Of a stretch of 64,000 bases of DNA, positions 17,662 to 25,225 are shown piece by piece. Position numbers and translations under genes: made by a program. Each line of letters starts with the position of its first letter. Position 1 is the stretch's first letter. The notes beneath the pieces were generated by a model. That model did not search any database and was not told where the DNA came from. It saw only the letters and a program-made list of their open reading frames with translations. Source of the stretch: Limimonas halophila (GTDB taxonomy: Bacteria; Pseudomonadota; Alphaproteobacteria; Kiloniellales; Rhodovibrionaceae); assembly GCF_900100655.1 (NCBI RefSeq), contig NZ_FNCE01000002.1:372001-436000 (forward strand), given 5' to 3'.

Positions 17662-17883
17662 TCAGACCGCCCCGATCACGTCCACGCCGACTGCCAGCGC
17701 CACCACAAGCGCCGCCAGCCCCGTCATCGCGCCAACGGCCAAGCACATCGTCCGGTTCGTGGTGCACACCTCGCGCGCGGCGACGAAAAGGCTGGCGCGG
17801 CAGCAGCCACGGCGATGGCCGTCGCTCTTCGCGGACGCCTGCACATTCGCGCGGTCCGGGGCGTGCATGGTGGTCTGGCTCAT
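17662..17883 (-). CDS. Small Cys-containing membrane protein downstream of Fur-like boxes
   Basis: The 73-residue product starts at ATG 17883, eight bases after a perfect AGGAGG. Residues 1-45 are polar and contain RRGCCRAS; residues about 46-72 (MCLAVGAMTGLAALVVALAVGVDVIGAV) form one transmembrane helix. I do not recognise the family. Two Fur-like palindromes (17896-17911, 17918-17939) lie directly upstream, so it is probably iron-repressed. The cysteines at the membrane-proximal end could bind metal or heme, but that is speculation. Confidence 0.6.
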   Translation of the reverse strand: MSQTTMHAPDRANVQASAKSDGHRRGCCRASLFVAAREVCTTNRTMCLAVGAMTGLAALVVALAVGVDVIGAV

Positions 17884-17895
17884 GGCCCAGCCTCC

Positions 17896-17939
17896 TTGCG
17901 AACCATTCGCAGGATAGTGCAACTGCAACTCACTTGCAA
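17896..17939 (-). promoter_or_regulatory. Two tandem Fur-like boxes upstream of the small membrane protein gene
   Basis: The main box at 17918-17939 fits the window's consensus TGCAAWTCRTTCKCAA preceded by an extra TGCANN half-site. A second palindrome, TTGCGAA-CCA-TTCGCAG, lies at 17896-17912, only 13 bases before the start codon. Repressor binding here would block ribosome-site-proximal transcription. Confidence 0.65.
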
Positions 17940-17959
17940 GGCTCTCGACGGGCCAAAGA

Positions 17960-18418
17960 TCAATGCAGCCGCCGTCGGGCCGGGCTGCGGTCCCAGGCAA
18001 GGCCCACGGGCATTTCCGCCGCATCCAGACACCGTCCGAAGCGCGCCGCGTGCAGCGCGGCATCGCGGGCCGCCACCGGCGGCATCCAGGCCCCGAAGTA
18101 ACGGGTGGCCGTTACGCGGTCCCCGGCCTGAGCCGTCTGGATCGCTGCCAGGACACAGCTTTCATCCGCCGTCACCGGGCGGCAGCGGCAGCCGCCGAAC
18201 GACAGCTTGCCCTCTGCCGTGCGGCCGATGAGGTCCAGCACGGCGTGAATCTCCTCCAGCCCATCCGGAACGCCGGCGAGGTCCAGGCCGCGCCGCAGGC
18301 ACGGCATCGCGGGCTCGCGTTCGTGCATGTGGCGCACCCACACGCGCACGCACCAGAGGGTGAGCTGGGCCCCGGCGCTCAGCGTCTTCACGTCCCGATC
18401 CGCAAACAGCCCGGTCAC
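17960..18418 (-). CDS. Hypothetical Cys-rich protein in the Fur-regulated island
   Basis: The frame starts at GTG 18418, seven bases after GGGGAGG, and codes 152 residues that I do not recognise. It is largely helical and has cysteines at about 23, 40, 77, 79, 88 and 129, with a GGCRCRP motif in the middle and a basic C-terminus. There is no signal peptide or membrane segment. A good Fur-like box ends 60 bases upstream (18461-18482), and the small membrane protein gene follows 76 bases downstream on the same strand. An iron-limitation role is inferred from position only. Confidence 0.7.
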   Translation of the reverse strand: MTGLFADRDVKTLSAGAQLTLWCVRVWVRHMHEREPAMPCLRRGLDLAGVPDGLEEIHAVLDLIGRTAEGKLSFGGCRCRPVTADESCVLAAIQTAQAGDRVTATRYFGAWMPPVAARDAALHAARFGRCLDAAEMPVGLAWDRSPARRRLH

Positions 18419-18460
18419 GGTCGCCTCCCCTGCCAGCTTCGGTGCTGGGGGAGTCTTTAC

Positions 18461-18482
18461 TGCAATTGCAAATCATTCGCAA
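18461..18482 (-). promoter_or_regulatory. Fur-like box upstream of the Cys-rich hypothetical gene
   Basis: The 22-base element contains TTGCAAA-TCA-TTCGCAA, a palindrome with one mismatch, preceded by a third half-site TGCAAT. It matches the boxes before bfd, piuC and the small membrane protein. Confidence 0.7.
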
Positions 18483-18610
18483 TAGTGGATGATGACCCGA
18501 GGCATCCGGTTTCGGCGGCGGCGTGCGCCGCGGCGGCAACGAAAAACGGCGCGGCGAGCTGGAAGCCCGCCGCGCCGTACGTCGCGTAGCCGGTCCGGTG
18601 AAAGCTGCGC

Positions 18611-19096
18611 TTACTCGGCCTGGTCCGCCGAGGCCGCATTGAGCTGCGTGTAGCGTTCCACGCCCACGCGCTCCAGCAGGTCGAGCTGGGTTTCCAGATA
18701 ATCGATGTGCTCTTCCTCGTCGCGCAGGATCTGCTGGAAGAGATCGCGGCTGGGGAAGTCGCCAATCTTCTCGGCGTAGGGAATGGCCTCGCGCAGCTCG
18801 GGCAGCGCGCTGTATTCCAGCTTCAGATCGAGTTCGAGGATTTCCTTCACGTTCTCACCGATCATCAGCTTGTCCAGATCCTGAAGGTTCGGCACACCTT
18901 CCAGGAAAAGAACCCGCTGGATCAGCCGATCGGCGTGATTCATCTCCTCGATGCTTTCATTGTATTCTTTCGTTCCCAACTTGGAGACGCCCCAATCGTG
19001 GAGCATCCGGGAATGCAGAAAGAACTGATTGATCGCCGTGAGCTCGCGCTTCAGCGACTTGTTCAGGTATTCGACGATTTTTTGGTCGCCCTTCAT
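18611..19096 (-). CDS. bfr: Bacterioferritin
   Basis: Bacterioferritin stores iron in a 24-subunit shell and carries heme between subunit pairs. All ferroxidase ligands are present at the E. coli numbering: E18, E51, H54, E94, E127 and H130. The heme ligand M52 is also kept (IEEMNHAD). Length is 161 residues, typical. The ATG at 19096 gives the canonical MKGDQKIVEYLNK start. The bfd gene lies 139 bases upstream on the same strand; the gap may hold its own promoter. Confidence 0.97.
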   Translation of the reverse strand: MKGDQKIVEYLNKSLKRELTAINQFFLHSRMLHDWGVSKLGTKEYNESIEEMNHADRLIQRVLFLEGVPNLQDLDKLMIGENVKEILELDLKLEYSALPELREAIPYAEKIGDFPSRDLFQQILRDEEEHIDYLETQLDLLERVGVERYTQLNAASADQAE

Positions 19097-19235
19097 GGAG
19101 ATGCCTCTGACCGCTGCGTGTTCGTGCACCGTGGTTCCAGGCACGGCGTAGCACGGATGGCGCCGAACCCCAAGACGTTCGGCCTCTCCAGCGGAGAGGG
19201 CTGAGCCAAAAGGGCGGAAACTTGGGCTGTGGGCG

Positions 19236-19454
19236 CTACCCCTCGGACGGGGGATGCGCGGCCGCGCCTTCCAGAAACGCGCCGCCGGCGTTCGCGGGCT
19301 GCTGGTGCTCGCGCAGGATGTCGCGGATGGCACCGGCGCACTTGCCGCACTGGGGCTGACAACCGCACTGGCGGTAGACTTCGCTCACGGAGCACTGCCC
19401 CGCACAGGCACGGACATGCTTGTCGGAAAGCGCGTTGCAGAGACAGACGAGCAC
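19236..19454 (-). CDS. bfd: Bacterioferritin-associated ferredoxin
   Basis: Bfd carries a 2Fe-2S cluster and reduces iron in bacterioferritin to release it. The four ligands appear as LVCLCNALS near the N-terminus and CGCQPQCGKC about 35 residues later. I chose GTG 19454 (72 residues) because an alternative ATG at 19490 lies inside the Fur-like box, where transcription would be controlled; GAGGG stands about 10 bases before the GTG. The pair bfd-bfr is a common iron-storage unit. Confidence 0.9.
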   Translation of the reverse strand: MLVCLCNALSDKHVRACAGQCSVSEVYRQCGCQPQCGKCAGAIRDILREHQQPANAGGAFLEGAAAHPPSEG

Positions 19455-19473
19455 GGCGGCCGATCCCTCAGTC

Positions 19474-19495
19474 TTGCGAACGAATTGCATTTGCA
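19474..19495 (-). promoter_or_regulatory. Fur-like box upstream of bfd
   Basis: Read on the minus strand the 22 bases follow the same layout as the other three boxes: TGCAAA, then TGCAATTCGTTCGCAA. It starts 19 bases upstream of the chosen bfd start codon, as expected for a repressor site over the promoter. Confidence 0.7.
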
Positions 19496-19546
19496 GGTGA
19501 GCACGCGCAGGGCGTGCCGTCAAGGCCGGTTTGACCCCACATACGG

Positions 19547-20218
19547 TCAGGTTTCGGCCCACATCCGCAGCAGGTTGGCGTGGCTTTTGGAGAGCTGGTC
19601 GAACTCCGCGGATTTGCCCTCGCGCTGGAAAAGCGAGCGCCGCGCCGTGTCCAGGTCGAACAGGATCTCGCGGTGCTCGGGCGCGCGCACGAGGCTCTGC
19701 GCCCACGACACCGCGACCTCCCGCGTGCCGCTGGTCACGGGCGCCACGTGGTGCAGCGTGGTTGAGGGATAGGTGATCACCGAGCCGGCATCGAGCTTGT
19801 AGGTCTGCTCGCCGCCCGGCCCTTCGATCACCAGCTCACCGCCCTCGTAGCTCGCCGGATCGCTGAGGAAGACGGTCATGGAAACGTCCGAGCGCATCGT
19901 GCCGGATTCCGTGCGCATGAGCGCGTCGTCCACGTGCGAGCCGTAGGTCTGCCCGCCACTGTAGCTGGAAAACAGCATGCTGCGCAGGTGGCGGGGGCGC
20001 ACCGCCGCCTGGAACACCGCGCTTTCCATCAGGGCGTTGTGGATGATGGCGCTCGCGCGGGTGGCGACCTCGCCGCCGGCGAGCTGGCTGTTGTCCTTGA
20101 CCAGCCGGGCGTGCCAGCCGGCGGTCTGCTTGCCGTCCACATAGGTTCCGCGGCTCAGCAGCTCGCGCACCTCGGCGAGTTGCTCGGCGGACAAGACATC
20201 GGCGATGCACACGATCAC
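19547..20218 (-). CDS. Fe(II)/2-oxoglutarate-dependent PKHD-type hydroxylase (PiuC/YbiX family)
   Basis: This 223-residue prolyl-4-hydroxylase-like dioxygenase has the iron triad H95, D97 (YGSHVDDAL) and H156 (TTLHHVAPV), and the 2-oxoglutarate-binding R166. PiuC proteins are typically repressed by Fur and associated with siderophore receptors; their substrate is not established. The start is GTG 20218. The Fur-like box at 20273-20294 lies between this gene and the divergent Gly-Gly-Glu protein gene, so both may be iron-regulated. Confidence 0.92.
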   Translation of the reverse strand: MIVCIADVLSAEQLAEVRELLSRGTYVDGKQTAGWHARLVKDNSQLAGGEVATRASAIIHNALMESAVFQAAVRPRHLRSMLFSSYSGGQTYGSHVDDALMRTESGTMRSDVSMTVFLSDPASYEGGELVIEGPGGEQTYKLDAGSVITYPSTTLHHVAPVTSGTREVAVSWAQSLVRAPEHREILFDLDTARRSLFQREGKSAEFDQLSKSHANLLRMWAET

Positions 20219-20272
20219 GGCGCTGCCCCCTTCGCTGCGCGCGTTTTTGCGGCCTGACCGGCGATCTTCTAT

Positions 20273-20294
20273 TGCAGATGCAATTCATTCTCAA
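20273..20294. promoter_or_regulatory. Fur-like box shared by the divergent piuC-like and Gly-Gly-Glu protein genes
   Basis: The element reads TGCAGA then TGCAATTCATTCTCAA on the plus strand, 54 bases from each start codon (20218 minus, 20349 plus). It agrees with the three other boxes in this island at nearly every position. Confidence 0.7.
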
Positions 20295-20348
20295 TAGCAC
20301 GGTTCGCGGGACCGCCCATGACGGGCGCAGCAAGCACGGGAGGACACG

Positions 20349-21269
20349 ATGGCCAACAACCGCGTCAAACTCTGGGTCGGGCTCGGCGCCGCGGCCTTCG
20401 CGGCGGGCGCGGGCCCGCAGGCGGCCGCCGCCGACACCGGCAGCCCGGCCACGGCCGGGGAGATGCCCGCCGCCATCCAGCTCGCCAGCGCCGGCGGCGA
20501 GGGCGGCGAAGGCGGTGAAGGCGGCACCGCCCTGCCCGACGACCAGAAGAACCTCTACCGCATCCTCTTCTTCGAGAGCCACCTGCGTGTATCGAAGCAG
20601 CTCGTCGACGCGGGCGCCATCGACCAGGCCAAGACGCACGCCGGGCACGTCGTCGAGCACCTGGACGGCCACATCGGCCACGAGCTGGACGAATACGGCT
20701 TCGACACGGACGACCTGAAGGACGCCGCCGAGGAACTGGTCGAGCGCATGGAGGACGGCGCCGGCACCGAGGCCATCCACGCCGGCTGGGGCCGCGCCAT
20801 CCACGCGCTGAGCGAGCTGAAGCTCGGCATTCCGGCGATCAAGCAGCAGGACCCGGACTACGTCATGTCCGTGGCGACAGCGTTGCTGCGCAAGGCGAAC
20901 GCCGAATACGCCGCTGCGGTGCAGGACCGCCAGCTCGTCAACCGCGCCGAATACCAGGACGCGCGCGGCTTCGTCTGGACGGCGCGCGACCTGATCGGCA
21001 CCGCCGCCGGCGAGCTGCGCGGGCGCGACGCCGACGCCTTCGACGGCCTGCTGGAGAAGTTCGCGACCCTCATGGCCGCGTTCCCGAGCCCGACCGGCCC
21101 CGACAGCACGCCGACCGAGCCGGGCGAGGTGTCGGCCACGGTCTCGCAGATCGAGCTGAGCATGAGCGGCCTCTACGTCGGCGGCCGCCCCGTCGCCGCC
21201 GAAGGCGGTGAAGGCGGCGAAGGCGGCGACGGCGGCGAAGGCGGTGAGGGTGGCGAAGGCAGCCACTGA
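20349..21269 (+). CDS. Secreted His-rich helical protein with Gly-Gly-Glu repeats at both ends (unknown function)
   Basis: The 306-residue product has a signal peptide (about 1-28, VGLGAAAFAAGAGPQAAAA) and a first Gly-Gly-Glu run at about 49-59. A helical core spans about 62-245, and a second run (GGE/GGD) covers 286-304. The core has a striking histidine series at 78, 97, 100, 104, 108, 111, 144 and 152 with many acidic residues, spaced like a metal-binding helix bundle. GGGAGGA stands before the ATG. I do not recognise the family; imelysin/EfeO-like iron proteins are a loose comparison. The shared Fur-like box points to periplasmic iron binding, an inference. Confidence 0.75.
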   Translation: MANNRVKLWVGLGAAAFAAGAGPQAAAADTGSPATAGEMPAAIQLASAGGEGGEGGEGGTALPDDQKNLYRILFFESHLRVSKQLVDAGAIDQAKTHAGHVVEHLDGHIGHELDEYGFDTDDLKDAAEELVERMEDGAGTEAIHAGWGRAIHALSELKLGIPAIKQQDPDYVMSVATALLRKANAEYAAAVQDRQLVNRAEYQDARGFVWTARDLIGTAAGELRGRDADAFDGLLEKFATLMAAFPSPTGPDSTPTEPGEVSATVSQIELSMSGLYVGGRPVAAEGGEGGEGGDGGEGGEGGEGSH

Positions 21270-21293
21270 CCGCTAGCTACTGACCGCTGGCCG

Positions 21294-22973
21294 CTAACCG
21301 CCAGCCTTCTGCCCCAGCGCGGCCGCGCGGATGGCGCTCAGGCTGCGCTGGGGCGTGATCGCCTCCGGGTCCGTGCGCACCTCGATCAGCGTGGGGCCGT
21401 CCGCCGCCAGGGCGCGCTCCACCGCCGGCGCAAACTGCCCCGTTTCCGTAACCGTTTCCGCGTGCGCGCCCTGGGCCCGCGCCTGCGCGGCGAAATCCGG
21501 GGTGTGCAGGTCGGTCGCCACCGGGCGGCCGGGATAGTGCTTTTCCTGGTGCATCCGGATGGTGCCGTGCATCCGGTTGTTCACCACGATCACGACCACG
21601 CTCGCGCCCGCCTGGACGGCGGCCACCATCTCCTGCGCCGTCATCTGGAAGCAGCCGTCGCCGGCGAACGCGATCACGGGCCGATCCGGCGCGTGGAGCT
21701 TGGCGGCGATGGCGGCCGGGAGGCCGTAGCCCATCGACCCCGAGGTCGGCGCGAGCTGCGTGCCGTGGCGGCGGAAGCGCATGTAGCGCCCCACGAAGGC
21801 CGCATAGTTGCCGGCGCCGTTGGTGACGACCGCGTCCTCGGGAAGGCGCTCCGCCAGCCATGCCAGCGCCTCGCCGAGCTGCACCTCGCCCGGCACCGCC
21901 AGCGGCCGAATCCAGTCCCGGTAGGCGGCGTGCGCGGCCTCGGCGGCCCCGGCCCACGGCGGCGAGGCAATCGGCGCCAGTGCATTGGCCGCGTCGAAGA
22001 AGCACGCCGGATCGGCCTGAAGCGCCAGCGCGGCCTGATGCACGCGCCCAAGGCAAGCGTCGGCCGGATGGACGTGGATGAGCGTCTGCCGCGGCCCGGG
22101 CGATTCGATCAGGCCGTGGCCGCCGGTCGTGACATCGCCCAGCTCCGTCCCCACCGCCAGAACGAGATCGGACTCCCGCACCCGCTGCGCCAGTTCGGGA
22201 TTGGGCGCGAGGCCCAACTCGCCCGCGTAGCAGGGGTGGTCGTTGTCCACCGCGTCCTGGCGACGGAAGGCAACGGCGAGCGGCAGATCGTTGGCCTTCG
22301 CGAATTTTTCGGCACCGGCGCGGGCGCGCTCGCTCCAGTGCGGGCCGCCGGCGATCACGATGGGCCGCTCGGCCGCCGCCAGCCGCTCGCGCAGGGCGGT
22401 CATCGCTTCCGGCGCGGGCACAGGGGGCTGCATCGGCGTTGCGCGGACGTCCGGACGCTCGGTTGCGGCCGTCAGCACATCCTCCGGCAGCGCCAGCGCG
22501 ACGGGCCCGGGCCGGCCCGAGGTGGCCGTCGCCACCGCGCGGGCGAACAGCTCGGGAATGCGGTGCGGGTCGTCGACCTCGGCGGTCCACTTCGCCATGC
22601 CGCCGTAAAGCGCCGAGATGTCGAGATCCTGGAACGCGCCGCGGTCGCGCTGGCGCCGGGCCACCTGCCCGACCAGCACGATCAGGGGCGTGGCATCCTG
22701 CTGCGCCACGTGGACGCCGCTCGCGGCGTTCGTCGCGCCCGGCCCGCGCGTGACGAAGCAGATGCCCGGCTGGCCGGTGAGCTTGCCGTGAGCCTCCGCC
22801 ATCATCGCCGCGCCGCCTTCGTGGCGCGCCACGGTGAGGTCCACGGCGGGCGTGTCGTGGAGCGCGTCGAGCGCGGCCAGATAGCTCTCCCCGGGCACGC
22901 AGAAGACGCGCTCGACGCCGTTGGCCACGAACTGATCGACCAGGCAGCGGCCACCCATGCGGGGGTCGGTCAT
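21294..22973 (-). CDS. Thiamine diphosphate-dependent acetolactate synthase-like enzyme
   Basis: The 559-residue protein has the three domains of the family. The N-terminal Pyr domain carries the catalytic glutamate E52 (ARHEGGAAMMAEA), the middle domain follows, and the C-terminal PP domain has the ThDP motif GDGCFQMTAQEMVAAVQAGASVVVIVVNN. It is an IlvB-type homologue but stands without an IlvN regulatory subunit, so it more likely acts on another 2-oxo acid than in branched-chain amino acid synthesis. It is convergent with the Gly-Gly-Glu gene and divergent from the ChaN-like gene. Confidence 0.9.
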   Translation of the reverse strand: MTDPRMGGRCLVDQFVANGVERVFCVPGESYLAALDALHDTPAVDLTVARHEGGAAMMAEAHGKLTGQPGICFVTRGPGATNAASGVHVAQQDATPLIVLVGQVARRQRDRGAFQDLDISALYGGMAKWTAEVDDPHRIPELFARAVATATSGRPGPVALALPEDVLTAATERPDVRATPMQPPVPAPEAMTALRERLAAAERPIVIAGGPHWSERARAGAEKFAKANDLPLAVAFRRQDAVDNDHPCYAGELGLAPNPELAQRVRESDLVLAVGTELGDVTTGGHGLIESPGPRQTLIHVHPADACLGRVHQAALALQADPACFFDAANALAPIASPPWAGAAEAAHAAYRDWIRPLAVPGEVQLGEALAWLAERLPEDAVVTNGAGNYAAFVGRYMRFRRHGTQLAPTSGSMGYGLPAAIAAKLHAPDRPVIAFAGDGCFQMTAQEMVAAVQAGASVVVIVVNNRMHGTIRMHQEKHYPGRPVATDLHTPDFAAQARAQGAHAETVTETGQFAPAVERALAADGPTLIEVRTDPEAITPQRSLSAIRAAALGQKAGG

Positions 22974-23024
22974 GCGCTGCGCTCCCGCCTTGCCGGGCTA
23001 CGCCCCGGCGCCCATCGTTGGCCG

Positions 23025-23993
23025 ATGATGACGCGCATCTCCCGCCTCCTGCTCTGCCTCGCCGTCCTCGTGGGCGCCGCGCCCGCCAGCGCGGGCGATC
23101 CGCCGCCGCTGCCGGAAGCATGGCGCAGCGAGCAAGGCCGCGGCCATCCCCTTGTCGGCACGATCCACGACGTGGCGGCCGGCGAACGCATCGCCCCGGC
23201 CACGCTGATCGAGCGGACCGCGGGCGCGCGCTTCGTCCTGCTGGGCGAGACGCACACCAACCCCGACCACCACCGTTTGCAGGCGTGGATGCTGCGGGCG
23301 CTTGTGGCGCAAGGTCAGCATCCCGCCGTCATCTGGGAAATGATCGATCAAACTCAGGACGATGTGCTTCGCCGTTACCAGCACGAGCCGAGTGCGCGCG
23401 CGGCTGTGCTCGGCAACGCCCTCGACTGGTCGGACAGCGGCTGGCCGGCGTGGCGACTGTATCAGCCCATAGCGGAAACGGCACTCGCCCACGGCCTACC
23501 GATGCACGCGGGCGCCGCCGGCCGCGCGGAGCGCTCAGCTGTGGCACACAAGGATCTGACAGCCCTGGATCTTGAACGGCGGCGGTCCCTGGCACTCGAC
23601 ACCCCGCTCCCGGAGCCGTCGGCGGCGGGTCTCCGCGAGCGCCTGGAAGCCGCGCACTGCGGGCAGATGCCCGCCTCGGCCATCGATGCCATGCTCGCCA
23701 TGCAGCGGCTGCGCGACGCGACCCTGGCGGATTCCCTGCTGAACGCGGCGGACGACGCCGGCAGCGCCGTGCTCATCGCTGGCAGCGGCCACGTGCGGGC
23801 GGACTGGGGCGTTCCCTGGTACCTGCGCCAGCGCGGCGAAACCGGGGTCGTCACGGTTGCCTTCCGCGAGGTCCGCGCGGACACGACCGACGCCGCCGCC
23901 TACCTACCGGCGACGACGGCAACCCCCGCCTTTGATTATCTCTGGTTCACACCCCGCGCCGCCGCCAGCGAGCGCGACTGCTCCGATTCCTGA
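23025..23993 (+). CDS. ChaN-family heme/iron-associated secreted protein
   Basis: ChaN (Campylobacter) is an iron-regulated protein that binds stacked hemes. The 322-residue product starts with a signal peptide (ISRLLLCLAVLVGAAPASA, cleavage near residue 24). It then has the family hallmarks FVLLGETHTNPDHHRLQAWML and VIWEMIDQTQ, and near the end AGSGHVRADWGVPWYLR. No lipobox cysteine is seen at the cleavage site, so it is probably periplasmic rather than a lipoprotein. No Fur-like box is visible in the 51-base gap to the ThDP enzyme, but the neighbourhood is iron-related. Confidence 0.85.
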   Translation: MMTRISRLLLCLAVLVGAAPASAGDPPPLPEAWRSEQGRGHPLVGTIHDVAAGERIAPATLIERTAGARFVLLGETHTNPDHHRLQAWMLRALVAQGQHPAVIWEMIDQTQDDVLRRYQHEPSARAAVLGNALDWSDSGWPAWRLYQPIAETALAHGLPMHAGAAGRAERSAVAHKDLTALDLERRRSLALDTPLPEPSAAGLRERLEAAHCGQMPASAIDAMLAMQRLRDATLADSLLNAADDAGSAVLIAGSGHVRADWGVPWYLRQRGETGVVTVAFREVRADTTDAAAYLPATTATPAFDYLWFTPRAAASERDCSDS

Positions 23994-24079
23994 CGGTTTC
24001 GGCGGGCACCTCAACGCGATGTTAACGCTCACACACCCTAAAGTGCGCGGGCGCGCGTGCACGGTTTCGGAATCGCAAG

Positions 24080-25105
24080 ATGGCCGAGAAAGACGACAAC
24101 CAGCCTCCCATCGTCATCAAGAAAAAGAAGCGAGGCGGGGAAGAGGAAGGCCACGGCGGCGCCTGGAAGGTCGCCTATGCGGATTTCGTGACCGCCATGA
24201 TGGCCTTCTTCCTGTTGATGTGGCTGCTGAACGCCACGACGGAGGAGCAGCGCTCGGGCATCGCCGACTACTTCTCGCCCGTCAGCGCCAGCGACAGCAC
24301 CAGCGGGGGCGGCGGCGTGCTGAGCGGCCAGACCGCGGCCAAGGACGGCGCCCTCACCAGCCGCACGGCGCCGGTGGGCATGAACATGCAGGTTCCGGCG
24401 GCACCGCCGACGAGCGGCTCGCAGAGCGAAGGCGACGAGGGCGGCGGCAGCGGCGAGCAGGGCGCGGAGCAGCTCAAGCAGGCAGAGCTGAAGATCAAGG
24501 AAGCCATCCAGCAGTCCGCCGACCTGCAGGACCTGCAAGAGCACGTCGAGCTGGAGCGCACGGATCAGGGCCTGCGCATCCGCATCATGGACCGCATCGA
24601 GGAAACGATGTTCGAGCAGGGCAGCGCCGAGCCGCGCGAGAAGACGCGCACGCTGCTCCGGGAAATCGCCGACAACATCTCGGGCTCGTCGAACCCGCTC
24701 GTGATCAAGGGCCATACCGACGCCACGAGCTTCGGCGACGGCGCCACGGGCTACAGCAACTGGGAGCTGTCCAGCGAGCGCGCCAACGCCGCCCGCCGCA
24801 TCCTCGTGGAGGCGGGGATAACGGCCGACCGCATCGATCAGGTCGTGGGCGCGGCCGATCAGAACCTGCTCCTGCCCGACGATCCGACGGATCCCCGCAA
24901 CCGCCGCATCTCCATCCTGCTCGTCCGCCAGGAGCGCAAGACCGTGGCCGAGGAAGGCCCGGTCAGCACGCCGGCCAACGGCGCGGCGACAAATGGCGCC
25001 ACCAACGCGGGCGAGGGCCGGGAGCCAGCCGGCGACGAAACGCCGCCGGACGGAAGCCAGCAGCCCGGCGGGCCGAGTCTGTTCGAGGACGCCGACGGCG
25101 GCTGA
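24080..25105 (+). CDS. motB: MotB-type stator protein with OmpA domain
   Basis: MotB anchors the proton-driven flagellar stator to peptidoglycan. The 341-residue protein has a basic cytoplasmic start (IKKKKRGG), a single membrane helix at about 32-50 with the proton-carrying Asp (AYADFVTAMMAFFLLMWLL), and a Gly/Ser-rich plug region. The OmpA/MotB domain (about 150-290) contains IKGHTDATSF, NWELSSERANAARRIL and NRRISILLV. An acidic Ala/Gly/Pro tail follows. No motA gene is adjacent, which is unusual, so its partner must be elsewhere. Confidence 0.92.
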   Translation: MAEKDDNQPPIVIKKKKRGGEEEGHGGAWKVAYADFVTAMMAFFLLMWLLNATTEEQRSGIADYFSPVSASDSTSGGGGVLSGQTAAKDGALTSRTAPVGMNMQVPAAPPTSGSQSEGDEGGGSGEQGAEQLKQAELKIKEAIQQSADLQDLQEHVELERTDQGLRIRIMDRIEETMFEQGSAEPREKTRTLLREIADNISGSSNPLVIKGHTDATSFGDGATGYSNWELSSERANAARRILVEAGITADRIDQVVGAADQNLLLPDDPTDPRNRRISILLVRQERKTVAEEGPVSTPANGAATNGATNAGEGREPAGDETPPDGSQQPGGPSLFEDADGG

Positions 25106-25225
25106 ATCATCGGTCGTGCCCGGGGGCCTGGAGCCCGCCGAGCGGCGATGTTCGCTTGCACGTCGTTGAGGGCCTCGGCACGATCCGGCGATACGACGGA
25201 ATCGCCTTCAAGACCGGGCGGGGGC

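Noticed and set aside
19455-19490. Upstream ATG start for bfd at 19490
   Set aside because: It lies inside the Fur-like box, and the family homology begins at the GTG 19454.
21462-23024. Plus-strand frame upstream of and continuous with the ChaN gene
   Set aside because: It is the mirror of the ThDP enzyme; only the part from 23025, with signal peptide and ChaN motifs, is real.
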